This document shows positions 18,017-26,568 of a stretch of 64,000 nucleotides of DNA, piece by piece. Origin of the DNA: Caldimonas brevitalea (GTDB lineage Bacteria; Pseudomonadota; Gammaproteobacteria; Burkholderiales; Burkholderiaceae_C); the NCBI RefSeq assembly GCF_001017435.1, contig NZ_CP011371.1:806001-870000 (forward strand), given 5' to 3'. Each line of letters opens with the position of its first letter. Positions within the stretch are counted from its first letter, which is position 1. The notes below the pieces were generated by a model. It made no database searches. It had not been told where the DNA came from and worked only from the letters and a program-made list of their open reading frames with translations. A program made the position numbers and the translations under genes.

Positions 18017-19639
18017 TCAGCGCTGGTCGTCAGCAGGGCGTGCTGGGCACAGCACCAGGCCTTCGTGCTCGCGCAGCACGGCGGTCCGCTGCAGCCGTTC
18101 AGTGTCCCGGTCGAGGTGGGTGGAGAGCAGCACCTGCCAGCGGTGCTGCGGTGGAAGCTGCGCGTGGCGCGGCGACGCGCCGAGGTTGAGCACGACGGCC
18201 AGCGGATGCTCGGCGCTGCCGCGCTGGAACGCCAGCAAGGTGTCGTCCTCCATCGGCAGCGCCGTGTAGGCGGTCGAGTGCAAGGCGGGGTGTTGCGCCC
18301 GCAGGGTCAGCAGACGGCGGTACAGGTGCAGCATCGACGTCGTGTCGTCGCGCTGTGCCGCTGCGCTTGTATGGTCGGTGCCCGGGGGCAGCGGCAGCCA
18401 GGGTGTCCCGCTGGTGAAGCCGCCCCCGTGGCCGGCCTGCCACGGCATCGGCGCCCGTTCGGGGTCGCGGTTGAGCCCGTAGCCCGGCACCCGGCGTTCA
18501 AACGGGTCGCGGCTGTGCTCGTGCGCGATCGGCGCCCCGGGCAAGCCCAGTTCATCGCCCGCGTAGACGATCACGCTGCCGGGCAGCGTGCACGACAGCA
18601 AGGCGGCTATCCGCGCCTGCTCCGGGCCGACACGGTCGACGATGCGCGTCTTGTCGTGGCTGCCGATGACCCAGTTGGGCCACGCATGGTCCGGCAACAA
18701 GCCCAGATAGTGCTCAATGGCCGCTGCCAGTGGCGCGGCGCGCCAGGGGGTGTCGAGCAGACGGTAGTTGAGCGGCAGGTGCAGCAGCGGTCGCTCCGGG
18801 TCGCCGCAGAAATGGGCGATGCGGTCCCCGCTGGCGTCGACCTCGCCCAGCAAGACCCGGTCGGCGAACTCGTCGCACGCACAGCGCAGTTCGGCCAGCC
18901 AGTCGAGCACCTCGGGACGGTAGTTGGTGTAGACCCGTTGGAGACGCTCGGGCGGCGGGATCTGCGTGTCGGCCTCGTCCTGCGGTGGGTCGTCACGCAA
19001 GCAACGGTCTTCGGCGAGCACCGCGGCGGCGTCGACGCGAAAGCCGTCGACCCCGCGCCGCAGCCAGAAGCGCATCACGTCGGCCATCGCGGCGCGCACG
19101 GCCGGATGGCGCCAGTTCAGGTCGGGTTGCGCCTCGAGAAAGGCGTGGTAGTAGTACTGGCCGCTGCCCGCGTCCCAGGCCCAGGCGCTGCCGCCGAAGC
19201 GGCTCAGCCAGTTGTTGGGCGGGCCACCGCCGGGCGCGGCGTCGGCCCACAGGTACCAGTCGCGCTTGAGGCTGTGCCGAGACGACCGGCTCTCGACGAA
19301 CCAGGGGTGGCGGTCGGAGGTGTGGTTGGGCACGAAGTCGAGGATCAGCCGCAGGCCGCGGGCGTGCAAGGCCTGCAGCAACCGGTCGAAGTCGCGCAGC
19401 GATCCGAACACCGGGTCGATGGCGGTGTGGTCTTCGATGTCGTAGCCGAAATCGGCCATCGGCGAGCGGAACACCGGGCCCAGCCAGACGGCGCCGACGC
19501 CGAGCCACTGCAGGTGATCGAGGCGGGCTTCGATGCCACGCAAATCACCGCGGCCGTCGCCGTCGTCGTCCTGAAAGGACAGGGGGTAGATCTGGTAGAT
19601 GGCGTGGTGCTGCCACCATGCCGCGTCGTGTGGTGCCAC
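18017..19639 (-). CDS. GH13 alpha-glucosidase / alpha-amylase family enzyme
   Basis: 540 residues with a GTG start behind AAGGAGG. The (beta/alpha)8 barrel motifs appear in order: DFVPNHTS, GFRVDAAAV with nucleophile D203, LLGEVDAS with acid/base E266, and SHD at 327-329 (transition-state Asp329; the usual preceding Asn is Ser). The opening AIYQIYPLSFQDDDGDGRGDL is typical of oligo-1,6-glucosidase, alpha-glucosidase or trehalose-converting enzymes. No signal peptide, so it acts on imported or internal alpha-glucosides. No sugar transporter is adjacent. Exact bond specificity is undetermined. Confidence 0.9.
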   Translation of the reverse strand: MAPHDAAWWQHHAIYQIYPLSFQDDDGDGRGDLRGIEARLDHLQWLGVGAVWLGPVFRSPMADFGYDIEDHTAIDPVFGSLRDFDRLLQALHARGLRLILDFVPNHTSDRHPWFVESRSSRHSLKRDWYLWADAAPGGGPPNNWLSRFGGSAWAWDAGSGQYYYHAFLEAQPDLNWRHPAVRAAMADVMRFWLRRGVDGFRVDAAAVLAEDRCLRDDPPQDEADTQIPPPERLQRVYTNYRPEVLDWLAELRCACDEFADRVLLGEVDASGDRIAHFCGDPERPLLHLPLNYRLLDTPWRAAPLAAAIEHYLGLLPDHAWPNWVIGSHDKTRIVDRVGPEQARIAALLSCTLPGSVIVYAGDELGLPGAPIAHEHSRDPFERRVPGYGLNRDPERAPMPWQAGHGGGFTSGTPWLPLPPGTDHTSAAAQRDDTTSMLHLYRRLLTLRAQHPALHSTAYTALPMEDDTLLAFQRGSAEHPLAVVLNLGASPRHAQLPPQHRWQVLLSTHLDRDTERLQRTAVLREHEGLVLCPARPADDQR

Positions 19640-19734
19640 GTGGCCTCCTTGCCGGCATCCCGGCGCGCAGGACGGCGTGGGGCCTCTATCCCCTTCTGAC
19701 AGCAGGCACCGTTCCAGCCGCTGGCGAGGCCGGC

Positions 19735-20532
19735 TCAGCGCTGCAGCGAAGTCTCGACCGCCGAGCGCAGCAGGTCGAAGGCGCTGTCGTCGGTGCGCTC
19801 GAAGCGCATCGGGGTCGCCGAGATGCCGCCGGCCGCCACGATGGCGGTCTCGCTGTCGGCGGCGTTGTCGCGCGCGCCGCGCTGGAACGTCAGCCAGTGG
19901 TAGGCCACCGAGCGGGGGTCGGTGGCCGACTGGACGCCGATGTCGAGCAGCAGCCCGGCGCCCTGGTGTGACACCTGCAGGGGCCCGGCGGCCTCGGGGT
20001 CGACGTCAGGGAAGTTGACGTTGAGGCAGAACTGTCCGTTCCACGGGGCGCGCAGCAGCCGGCGCACGACGTCCGGGCCGAGCGCGCGCGCCGTGTCCCA
20101 GCGCACCTGGTCGCGCCGGGTGAACGACTGGCTCAGCGCAATCGAGCGCAGGCCGAGCAGCAGCCCCGTCATCGCGGCGCCCACGGTGCCGGAGAACACC
20201 GTTTCGACGCCCAGGTTGGCGCCCTTGTTCACGCCTGACAACACCAGGTCGGGCGGCGCGTCGCGCATCAGGTAGCGGGCCGCCATCACGACACAATCGC
20301 CCGGGGTGCCCATCACCGCGAATCGCCGCTCGGCATGACGGCGCACCCGCAGCGGCGCATGCAGGCTGATGGAGTGCGAGGTGCCGCTCTGGTCGTGCTC
20401 AGGCGCCACCACCCAGACCTCACGCGCCAGATCGGCGGCGATGTGTTCCAGCACCGCCAGCCCGGGCGCATCGATGCCGTCGTCGTTCGTCAGCAATACC
20501 CGCTGCACCAGGTGGTCGTTGTTGTGTTGCAT
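19735..20532 (-). CDS. surE: 5'/3'-nucleotidase SurE
   Basis: 265 residues. The N-terminal metal-binding loop LLTNDDGIDAPGL, VVAPEHDQSG(T)SHSIS, GTPGDCV and VLSGVNKGANLG are diagnostic for SurE, a Mg/Mn-dependent nucleoside monophosphatase linked to stationary-phase survival. The protein begins at an ATG with GGGAG upstream. In many proteobacteria surE is next to pcm, nlpD and rpoS; here it stands between a glycosidase and a TetR gene, so it may be a second copy or a relocated one. Confidence 0.93.
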   Translation of the reverse strand: MQHNNDHLVQRVLLTNDDGIDAPGLAVLEHIAADLAREVWVVAPEHDQSGTSHSISLHAPLRVRRHAERRFAVMGTPGDCVVMAARYLMRDAPPDLVLSGVNKGANLGVETVFSGTVGAAMTGLLLGLRSIALSQSFTRRDQVRWDTARALGPDVVRRLLRAPWNGQFCLNVNFPDVDPEAAGPLQVSHQGAGLLLDIGVQSATDPRSVAYHWLTFQRGARDNAADSETAIVAAGGISATPMRFERTDDSAFDLLRSAVETSLQR

Positions 20533-20716
20533 TCCGCGTCTCCCGTCCTGCAGCCCGAGTCCGGGCGCGTTTGAGCCTGCCGGTGCTGCCGAGCAAGTCG
20601 CAGTCCCACGTCTGGCGCCTGGCGTGCGTCACGTGCAAGGTTGTGCATGACGAGCCGGAACTGCCGGTAGAGACGACGGGATGGCGTGTCTCGCAGCCCG
20701 GCGCCGGGTTGTTGCG

Positions 20717-21388
20717 TCAGAGTCCCTGGTCGACCATTTCGAGCAGGCGCTGCCCGAGGGCCTGAGCCTGTGCCGGTGCAACGCCGCGCAGCGGCCCTTC
20801 GATGACGAGCAGCGCGAGGCCATGGACGGCCGACCAGGCCAGGAACTCGGCGCCGGGCCGTCGCTCGGCCGGCAATCGACCGACGGCGACCAGCCGGTCG
20901 AGCGCGGCGCCCAGCAGCTGAAAGGGGTTGAGGCCGCTGTGTCCGGCCTTGGCGGGGTCGGGTGGTTCGCTCGGCTGGGCCGTGGCGAAGGCGGTGCGGA
21001 ACCAGCCAGGTTCGGCCTGGGCGAAGCGCAGATAACCCGCGCCCACGGCGCGCAACCCGGCCCTCGCGTGCTGCTCGGGTGGCAACCCGCTCGGCACCTG
21101 GCCCAGCTCTGTTTCCATCGACAGTGCGAGTGCCGCCAAGCCTGCGGCGCCGACCGCGTGCAGCAACTCCTCGCGGCTGCCGAAGTGGCGGTAGGCGGCA
21201 TTGGGCACCACCCCGGCCCGGCGTGTCGCTTCGCGCAGCACCACCGCGTCGGGCCCGCCTGAGCGCGCCAGCTCGATGCCCGCCTCGAGCAGCGCGCGTC
21301 GCAGATCACCATGGCGGTAGGTGCTGCGCGCCGTGGACCGTGTGGTCGTGTGTGCAGTGGGGCGGGGGGCGGTGGCAGTGGACTTCAT
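20717..21388 (-). CDS. TetR family transcriptional regulator
   Basis: 223 residues. A low-complexity Thr/Arg leader is followed by the TetR helix-turn-helix (LEAGIELARSGGPDAVVLREATRRAGV and NAAYRHFGSREELLHAV) and a helical ligand domain of the WHG type (AWSAVHGLALLVIEG). It is co-directional with surE 184 bases away, and no obvious divergent target exists. Likely autoregulated; ligand unknown. Confidence 0.9.
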   Translation of the reverse strand: MKSTATAPRPTAHTTTRSTARSTYRHGDLRRALLEAGIELARSGGPDAVVLREATRRAGVVPNAAYRHFGSREELLHAVGAAGLAALALSMETELGQVPSGLPPEQHARAGLRAVGAGYLRFAQAEPGWFRTAFATAQPSEPPDPAKAGHSGLNPFQLLGAALDRLVAVGRLPAERRPGAEFLAWSAVHGLALLVIEGPLRGVAPAQAQALGQRLLEMVDQGL

Positions 21389-21483
21389 TGCAGGGGGATG
21401 TGGACGACGTCCATTATCCCCGGGCGAGCTCCCGAGCAGGGCTCACTGGGCAACCTGCGTGCTGCGCACTGCGGTGCGAGCGC

Positions 21484-23367
21484 TCAAGCCGTCTGGCGCT
21501 GCGGCAGCGACGTTCCGCTGCGTCGCTGCCGCGCCGCCTCCACCACGGTGCGGAAAAACGTCACCAGGTCCGGCACGTGGTGGTCGAAGGTGAAGCGAAA
21601 CCGCTGCTGCCACACGCGTTCGCGCACCGCTTGCAGCCGCTCGCGGTCGTGCAGTTGCGCGCCGAGGTCTTCCAGCGTGTCGAAGAACACGCCCACGCCC
21701 AGCTCGTCAGCCAGCGTCTGGGTGGCCACCAGGGCGCCTGGGTTGCGGTGCTGGATCATCGGCAGCCCGGCGACGGCGAGCGTGGCCATACGCGCGGGGT
21801 AGTTGAGGTCGTCCCAGTTGGCGCGGCGGATCTCGCCGCCGTTCTCGCTGCGGAAGAAGTGCAACCAACCGGCGTCGTATTGCGAGAACTCGTCGACCCA
21901 GCGAGGCTGGTCGACGTTGGCATGCAGGTGCAGATGGCGTGGCGCCAGCGTGCGGGTCTTGTCGATCCACTGGCGCCACTGGCCGTGCGTGAAGTCGCCG
22001 TAGAAATGCAGGTGCACACCGAGGCCGGCGAGTTCGGCGACGGTGTGCGGGTGCAGGCCGATCGGCCGGCCGGGCACGACCGTGTGCACCTCGCCGTCGG
22101 CGGCCGACAACAACGGGCGCCGCTCGCGTCCTTCGAACCAGTCGCGCTTGGGCAAGTCACCGTCGAGCACATGGGTCGGCTTGCTGGCCGACAGTCCCGG
22201 CACGATGGTGTCGAACCAGTCGCGCATCTCGGGGCTGGTGAAGATCTGCCCGTCGGCGCCCTGGTACAGGTCGATCAGCTGCGGCCAGGTGCCCTTCTCG
22301 AGGCAGATGAACGGGCCCTCCTTGAAGTGCCACACGAAGGGAATGCCGGGCGTCGCGCGCATCACCTCGTGGGCGAACGGCACCGCCTGCCAGTTGAGCA
22401 GCGCATAGATGACGTCGGGCTGGATGCGGTCGATCGCTTCGCGCCAGTGGTGACGCGGCAGGTCTTCGACGTGGCCGAAGGCCAGCGGGCCGACGGCGTT
22501 GTACCAATACGGATCGCGCATCCACAAGCCATAGAGCTTGTGCCCCTGCTCCTCGAGCGCCAGCACCCGGTCGGCGTTGTAGGCCAGCTCGCCGACCAGC
22601 AGGATCTTCAGCCCGTTGTGGGCCCGCGGCGTGTCGGGCCGCTCGCGGGCGCTGCGGTACTGGCTCACCTCGTCCATCAGGTTGCCCACGGTGGTGTGGA
22701 AGCGCAGCGGCTGGTCGACGCGGTAATGCTGCCGGAACGGGTTGATGCCGCCGACCGGCTCCTGCATGAGCTTGTGGCGCTGCAATGGGTGGTCGACCCA
22801 CTCGCAGGTGACCTGCTCGGTGCCGACGACACGGCCGCTGGCGCGCAGCCGGCCCCAGAACAGCCGCTCCAGATCGTCCGATTCGAGTGCGTCGCGGGCG
22901 ACCCAGCGTGCCTCGGTCTTCCGATGCAGGCATTGCACCAGTTGCAGCGGATAGCCGGGGATCTGACCTTCCGCCTGGCGGTTGTAGTGGTGGCGCACGC
23001 CGGAGCAGGCCAGTACCGCGTCGGGGGCCGCCGCGAGGGCGGCGTGCAGGCTGGCCAGGTGGTCGCGGTAATAGACGTCGTCGCTCGGCAGGTAGGCGAT
23101 CAGCGGTGCCCGCGCCCGGTCGAGGGCGTTGTTGAGCGCGGCGCCCAGCCCGGTGTTGCGTTCGAGCTTGTGATAGTGGATGCGAGGGTCGCTCAGAAAG
23201 GGCAGCACCGCCTGGGCGGTACCGTCCTGTGACCCGTCGTCGACGATGATCGCCTCCCAGTCGGTCAGGCTCTGGGCCTGCAGGCTGTCGAGCGCGCGTG
23301 CGATGAACTGGGCTTGCTGATAGGTCGGCATCAGCACGCTGATCGACGGGGACAGGGTGGACGACAT
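21484..23367 (-). CDS. Two-domain glycosyltransferase (GT2 fused to a GT-B-like domain)
   Basis: 627 residues. Residues 1-230 are a GT2 (GT-A) domain: SVLMPTYQQAQFIARAL, VDDGSQDGT, and PSDD as the DxD-like metal site. After a hinge, residues about 275-600 look like a GT-B glycosyltransferase or glycan-binding domain (KILLVGELAYNADRV, FVWHFKEGPF, PARMATLAVAGLPMIQH). No membrane segment. It may add sugars to a surface glycan or S-layer-type protein. No other polysaccharide genes are adjacent, which is unusual for such enzymes. The donor is unknown. Confidence 0.83.
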   Translation of the reverse strand: MSSTLSPSISVLMPTYQQAQFIARALDSLQAQSLTDWEAIIVDDGSQDGTAQAVLPFLSDPRIHYHKLERNTGLGAALNNALDRARAPLIAYLPSDDVYYRDHLASLHAALAAAPDAVLACSGVRHHYNRQAEGQIPGYPLQLVQCLHRKTEARWVARDALESDDLERLFWGRLRASGRVVGTEQVTCEWVDHPLQRHKLMQEPVGGINPFRQHYRVDQPLRFHTTVGNLMDEVSQYRSARERPDTPRAHNGLKILLVGELAYNADRVLALEEQGHKLYGLWMRDPYWYNAVGPLAFGHVEDLPRHHWREAIDRIQPDVIYALLNWQAVPFAHEVMRATPGIPFVWHFKEGPFICLEKGTWPQLIDLYQGADGQIFTSPEMRDWFDTIVPGLSASKPTHVLDGDLPKRDWFEGRERRPLLSAADGEVHTVVPGRPIGLHPHTVAELAGLGVHLHFYGDFTHGQWRQWIDKTRTLAPRHLHLHANVDQPRWVDEFSQYDAGWLHFFRSENGGEIRRANWDDLNYPARMATLAVAGLPMIQHRNPGALVATQTLADELGVGVFFDTLEDLGAQLHDRERLQAVRERVWQQRFRFTFDHHVPDLVTFFRTVVEAARQRRSGTSLPQRQTA

Positions 23368-23519
23368 CGGGCCTCTTCACGGTGCAGCGCTGCGGAACTA
23401 CACGAATGGCAGTGCCTGCGGCGCCACAGCGCGCCGAGGCGCAGTCGATTCTGCGAGGCGAGGGGGCGAGATTCGTAACGGCAAGTGAGTCGACCCGCCC
23501 GCAGCGCATCGACGCGGTG

Positions 23520-25070
23520 CTATCCCTGCGTCGGCTTGGGCGCGGCGATGCCGAGGCGCCGGGCCAGCCGGTGGAAGTTGCTGCGGTCCATGCCGGCTTC
23601 ACGCGCGACGGCCGACAGCGAGCCGTCGTGGCGGGCCAGCGCGCTCTCGATCCACCCGCGCTGGAAGGCTTCGGTGGCCGCGCGCAAGGTCATCGGCGTC
23701 GGCGGCGCCGCCGGCGTGACGGGTGCGCCGGCCTTGTCGGGCTGCCGGCCGGGGTCTGCCATCTCGAGATGGCGCGGCTCGATGCGAATCCAGCGCGCTG
23801 CCCGGCCCTGCTCGGCGACGGCACGCAAGGCGGCGCGGGCGATCGCGTGTTCCAGCTCGCGCACGTTGCCGGGCCACGTCAGGTTGAGCAGCGCGGCCTT
23901 GGCGGCGGGCGACAGCCGCAGGTTGCGGGCGCCCAGGCGGTGCTGGTTTTCCTCGAGGAAGCCGCCGGCCAGCGCGAGCACGTCGCGCCCACGCTCGCGC
24001 AGCGGCGGCACGCGCAGGGGGTAGACCGACAGGCGGTGGTAGAGGTCGGCGCGGAAGCGGCCAGCCGCCACTTCGGCGGCCAGGTCGCGGTTGGTGGCCG
24101 CGATCACCCGCACGTCGACATGCAGCACCGCATCGCTGCCTGGGCGCTGCAGTTCGCCGTTTTGCAGCGCACGCAGCAGCTTGGCCTGCACGCTGGCCGG
24201 CAGCTCGCCCACCTCGTCGAGGAACAAGGTGCCGCCGTCGGCCAGCTGGAACTTGCCGGCGCGGTCGTGCACCGCCCCGGTGTAGGCGCCTTTGCGATGC
24301 CCGAACAGCTCGCTGTCGGCCAGCGCCTCGGGCAGGGCGGCGCAGTTCACCTGCACCAGCGGCTGCTCGTGCCGCAAAGACTGGCGGTGCAGCCGCTGCG
24401 CGACGAGGTCTTTGCCGACGCCGGTTTCGCCGACGATCAGCACCGTGAGGTCGGACGCCGCCACGGTGTCGATCTCGCGGCGCAGCTGCTGCATCGCGGC
24501 GCTCTTGCCAACCAGCTCGCGCGGCAACCGGGTGCCGCCCTGGGCGGCCCGCGCCAGCACCTTGTCCCGCTGCGCGGCGTCGGCCAGCTTGCGGATCGTC
24601 AAGGCCGACTCGATGCCGGCCTCGATCAGCCGCACCAGCGCCTGCAGCTGCTCCGGCTGCACCCGGTCGAAGCTGCCGGGGGTCAGGGCGTCCAGCGTCA
24701 GCAGGCCCCACAGGCGACCGTCGACGCGCAGCGGCGCGCCCATGCAGTCGTGGACCGGGAGGATGTCGGGCTGGCCCTCGACGAGCCCGTCGTACGGGTC
24801 GGGCAGCGGGCAATCGGCGGCGAATCGCAGGCCGTCGCCGCTGGCCAGCAGCTGGGCCAGGCGAGGGTGGGCCTTCACGCTGAAGGCGCGCCCGAGGGCT
24901 TCGTCACTGAGGCCGTCGACCGCGACGGGGGTCAGCACGCCGTCCGCCAGCCGCAGCAGCGCGGCGGCATCGCAGTGCACCATGGCGCGCGCCGAGGCGA
25001 GCAAACGGCGCCAGGCGGCGTCGTCCAACGGCGAGGAATGCGGGGAGGGCAGGAGAGTGGTGGCAGTCAT
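23520..25070 (-). CDS. norR: NorR-type nitric-oxide-responsive sigma-54 activator
   Basis: 516 residues: GAF domain (about 15-165), AAA+ domain with Walker A GETGVGKD, the sigma-54 loop GAYTGA (Phe of GAFTGA replaced by Tyr), Walker B LFLDEVGE, and a C-terminal Fis-type helix-turn-helix ([23 protein letters not shown]). In NorR the GAF domain holds a mononuclear iron that senses NO. Identity rests on architecture and on the divergent hmp gene with NorR-like boxes between them. The start ATG at 25068-25070 has a poor ribosome site and overlaps the first box, suggesting autoregulation. Confidence 0.9.
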   Translation of the reverse strand: MTATTLLPSPHSSPLDDAAWRRLLASARAMVHCDAAALLRLADGVLTPVAVDGLSDEALGRAFSVKAHPRLAQLLASGDGLRFAADCPLPDPYDGLVEGQPDILPVHDCMGAPLRVDGRLWGLLTLDALTPGSFDRVQPEQLQALVRLIEAGIESALTIRKLADAAQRDKVLARAAQGGTRLPRELVGKSAAMQQLRREIDTVAASDLTVLIVGETGVGKDLVAQRLHRQSLRHEQPLVQVNCAALPEALADSELFGHRKGAYTGAVHDRAGKFQLADGGTLFLDEVGELPASVQAKLLRALQNGELQRPGSDAVLHVDVRVIAATNRDLAAEVAAGRFRADLYHRLSVYPLRVPPLRERGRDVLALAGGFLEENQHRLGARNLRLSPAAKAALLNLTWPGNVRELEHAIARAALRAVAEQGRAARWIRIEPRHLEMADPGRQPDKAGAPVTPAAPPTPMTLRAATEAFQRGWIESALARHDGSLSAVAREAGMDRSNFHRLARRLGIAAPKPTQG

Positions 25071-25122
25071 CACGACCACATTGTGGTCGATTTGACTGCG
25101 CCGATCTGTGGTGAGGGTGACC
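25065..25122. promoter_or_regulatory. Three NorR-like enhancer sites (GT-N7-AC) between norR and hmp
   Basis: Sites: AGT-N7-ACC at 25065-25077, GGT-N7-ACT at 25085-25097 and GGT-N7-ACC at 25110-25122. The last is an exact match to the GGT-N7-ACC consensus that I recall for Ralstonia NorR and is part of the larger dyad TGTGGT-N7-ACCACA (25107-25125). A second perfect dyad, GACCACATTGTGGTC, spans 25074-25088. Three sites upstream of a sigma-54 promoter is the normal NorR arrangement. Confidence 0.65.
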
Positions 25123-25174
25123 ACACGAGCAGCGGCCCGGGCAGCGAATCAAGGACTTGGCGCGGCTGCCGGGC

Positions 25175-25190
25175 TGGCCCGAGTCTTGAG
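25175..25190 (+). promoter_or_regulatory. Sigma-54 (-24/-12) promoter of hmp
   Basis: TGGCCCG-AGTC-TTGAG at 25175-25190 matches the TGGCACG-N4-TTGC consensus except for A at the -24 element's fifth base and the -12 C. It lies 40 bases before the hmp start, downstream of the NorR-like sites. Confidence 0.7.
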
Positions 25191-25229
25191 ATGGGACAAG
25201 GCATTCCAACACCCACATCAGGAGCCCCC

Positions 25230-26420
25230 ATGTTGACCCCTCAGACCATCAGCCTCGTCAAGGCCACCGTGCCGTTGCTGCAGCAGCAAGGTGTCGCCAT
25301 CACCGAGCACTTCTATGCGCTGATGTTCCGCCAGCACCCCGAGGTGCGCGGGTTCTTCAACCCCGCTCACCAGGCCGCCGGGACCCAGGCGCGCGCGCTG
25401 GCCGGCGCAGTGCTGGCCTACGCCGCGCACATCGACCGACTCGACGCGATCGCCCCGGCGCTGCCGCGCATCGTGCACAAGCACGCGGCGCTGGGCGTGC
25501 GGCCCGAGCACTACCCGGTGGTGGGCGCGTGTCTGCTGCAAGCCATCCGCGCGGTGCTGGGCGAGGCCGCGAGCGAGCCCGTCATGGCGGCCTGGGCCGA
25601 GGCGTACGGCGCGCTGGCCGAGATCTTGATCGAGGCCGAAGCGCAGGTCTTGCGCGAGCGCGCGGCGCGGCCAGGCGGCTGGCAGGGCCAGCGTGCGTTT
25701 CGGATCGCGCGCAAACATCCCGAGAGCGAGTTGATCACCTCGTTCTACCTCGAGCCCTGCGACGGCGGGCCCTTGCTCGAGTTCGAGCCGGGCCAGTACC
25801 TCACGCTGGAGCTGTCGTTGAACGGTGAGACGGTGCGGCGCCACTATTCCTTGTCGGACGCACCGGGCAAGCCCTGGTACCGCATCAGCGTCAAGCGGGA
25901 AGCCGAAGGCCGGGTGTCCGGGTGGCTGCACGCGCATGCCCGGCCGGGCGACACCGTGCAGGTGCAACCGCCGTCGGGCGACTTCGTGTTGGACCGCAGC
26001 GCGCCGCTGACCCGCCCGCTGCTGTTGGTCACCGCCGGGGTCGGCTTGACGCCGGCGATGTCCATGCTCGAAGTCGTCGCGCCGACCGGCCGCCCGGTGC
26101 ATTTCCTCCATGCGGCGCGCCACGGCGGCGTGCACGCCTTCCGCGAGCGGGTGGCGCAGTTGGCGGCGAAACATGCCAACGTGAGGGTGCATTACCTCTA
26201 CGACCAGCCGCGCCCCCAAGACCGCCCCGACAGCGTCGGGCGGTTGTCGGCCGACGTGATGGCGGCGCATTTGCCGGCCGACCGCGACGTCGACTTGTAC
26301 TTCCTCGGACCCAAGCCCTTCATGCAGTCGGTGCTGGCCACCGCACTGTCGCTCGGCGTGGCACGCGAGCGCCTACGCTACGAGTTTTTCGGGCCGCTCG
26401 AAGCGCTGCAGCCAGCCTGA
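25230..26420 (+). CDS. hmp: Flavohaemoglobin, nitric oxide dioxygenase
   Basis: 396 residues, ATG behind AGGAG; the frame is open far upstream but the globin begins exactly here. The globin domain has distal Tyr29 and proximal His85 (IVHKHAALGV) as in E. coli Hmp. The FAD domain shows RHYSLSDAPG and the NAD domain GVGLTPAMSML and LGPKPFM. It oxidises NO to nitrate with O2 and NAD(P)H in the cytosol. Divergent norR, the NorR-like boxes and the sigma-54 promoter together indicate NO induction. Confidence 0.96.
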   Translation: MLTPQTISLVKATVPLLQQQGVAITEHFYALMFRQHPEVRGFFNPAHQAAGTQARALAGAVLAYAAHIDRLDAIAPALPRIVHKHAALGVRPEHYPVVGACLLQAIRAVLGEAASEPVMAAWAEAYGALAEILIEAEAQVLRERAARPGGWQGQRAFRIARKHPESELITSFYLEPCDGGPLLEFEPGQYLTLELSLNGETVRRHYSLSDAPGKPWYRISVKREAEGRVSGWLHAHARPGDTVQVQPPSGDFVLDRSAPLTRPLLLVTAGVGLTPAMSMLEVVAPTGRPVHFLHAARHGGVHAFRERVAQLAAKHANVRVHYLYDQPRPQDRPDSVGRLSADVMAAHLPADRDVDLYFLGPKPFMQSVLATALSLGVARERLRYEFFGPLEALQPA

Positions 26421-26568
26421 GCGACACGCCGTCGTCGGGGGAGGGGCGGACCTCGCCGCCCTCGGGGGAACGGCACGCGCGTTGCTCGGAGGCTGCACTG
26501 TCCGCGCCTTCGGGTCCGCGGGCTCTCTCGGCGCGCCGGTGCCGGGTGGGATCACGGAAGGGTGGACC

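Noticed and set aside
20962..23232. 756-codon plus-strand frame antisense to the glycosyltransferase
   Set aside because: Shadow frame of high-GC DNA.
23382..25229. Upstream extension of the hmp frame
   Set aside because: It runs through norR and the NorR-like boxes; the globin starts at 25230 with a ribosome site.
26421..26568. G/C-rich segment with possible hairpins before amtB
   Set aside because: No clear stem with T-run or conserved box; too weak to call.
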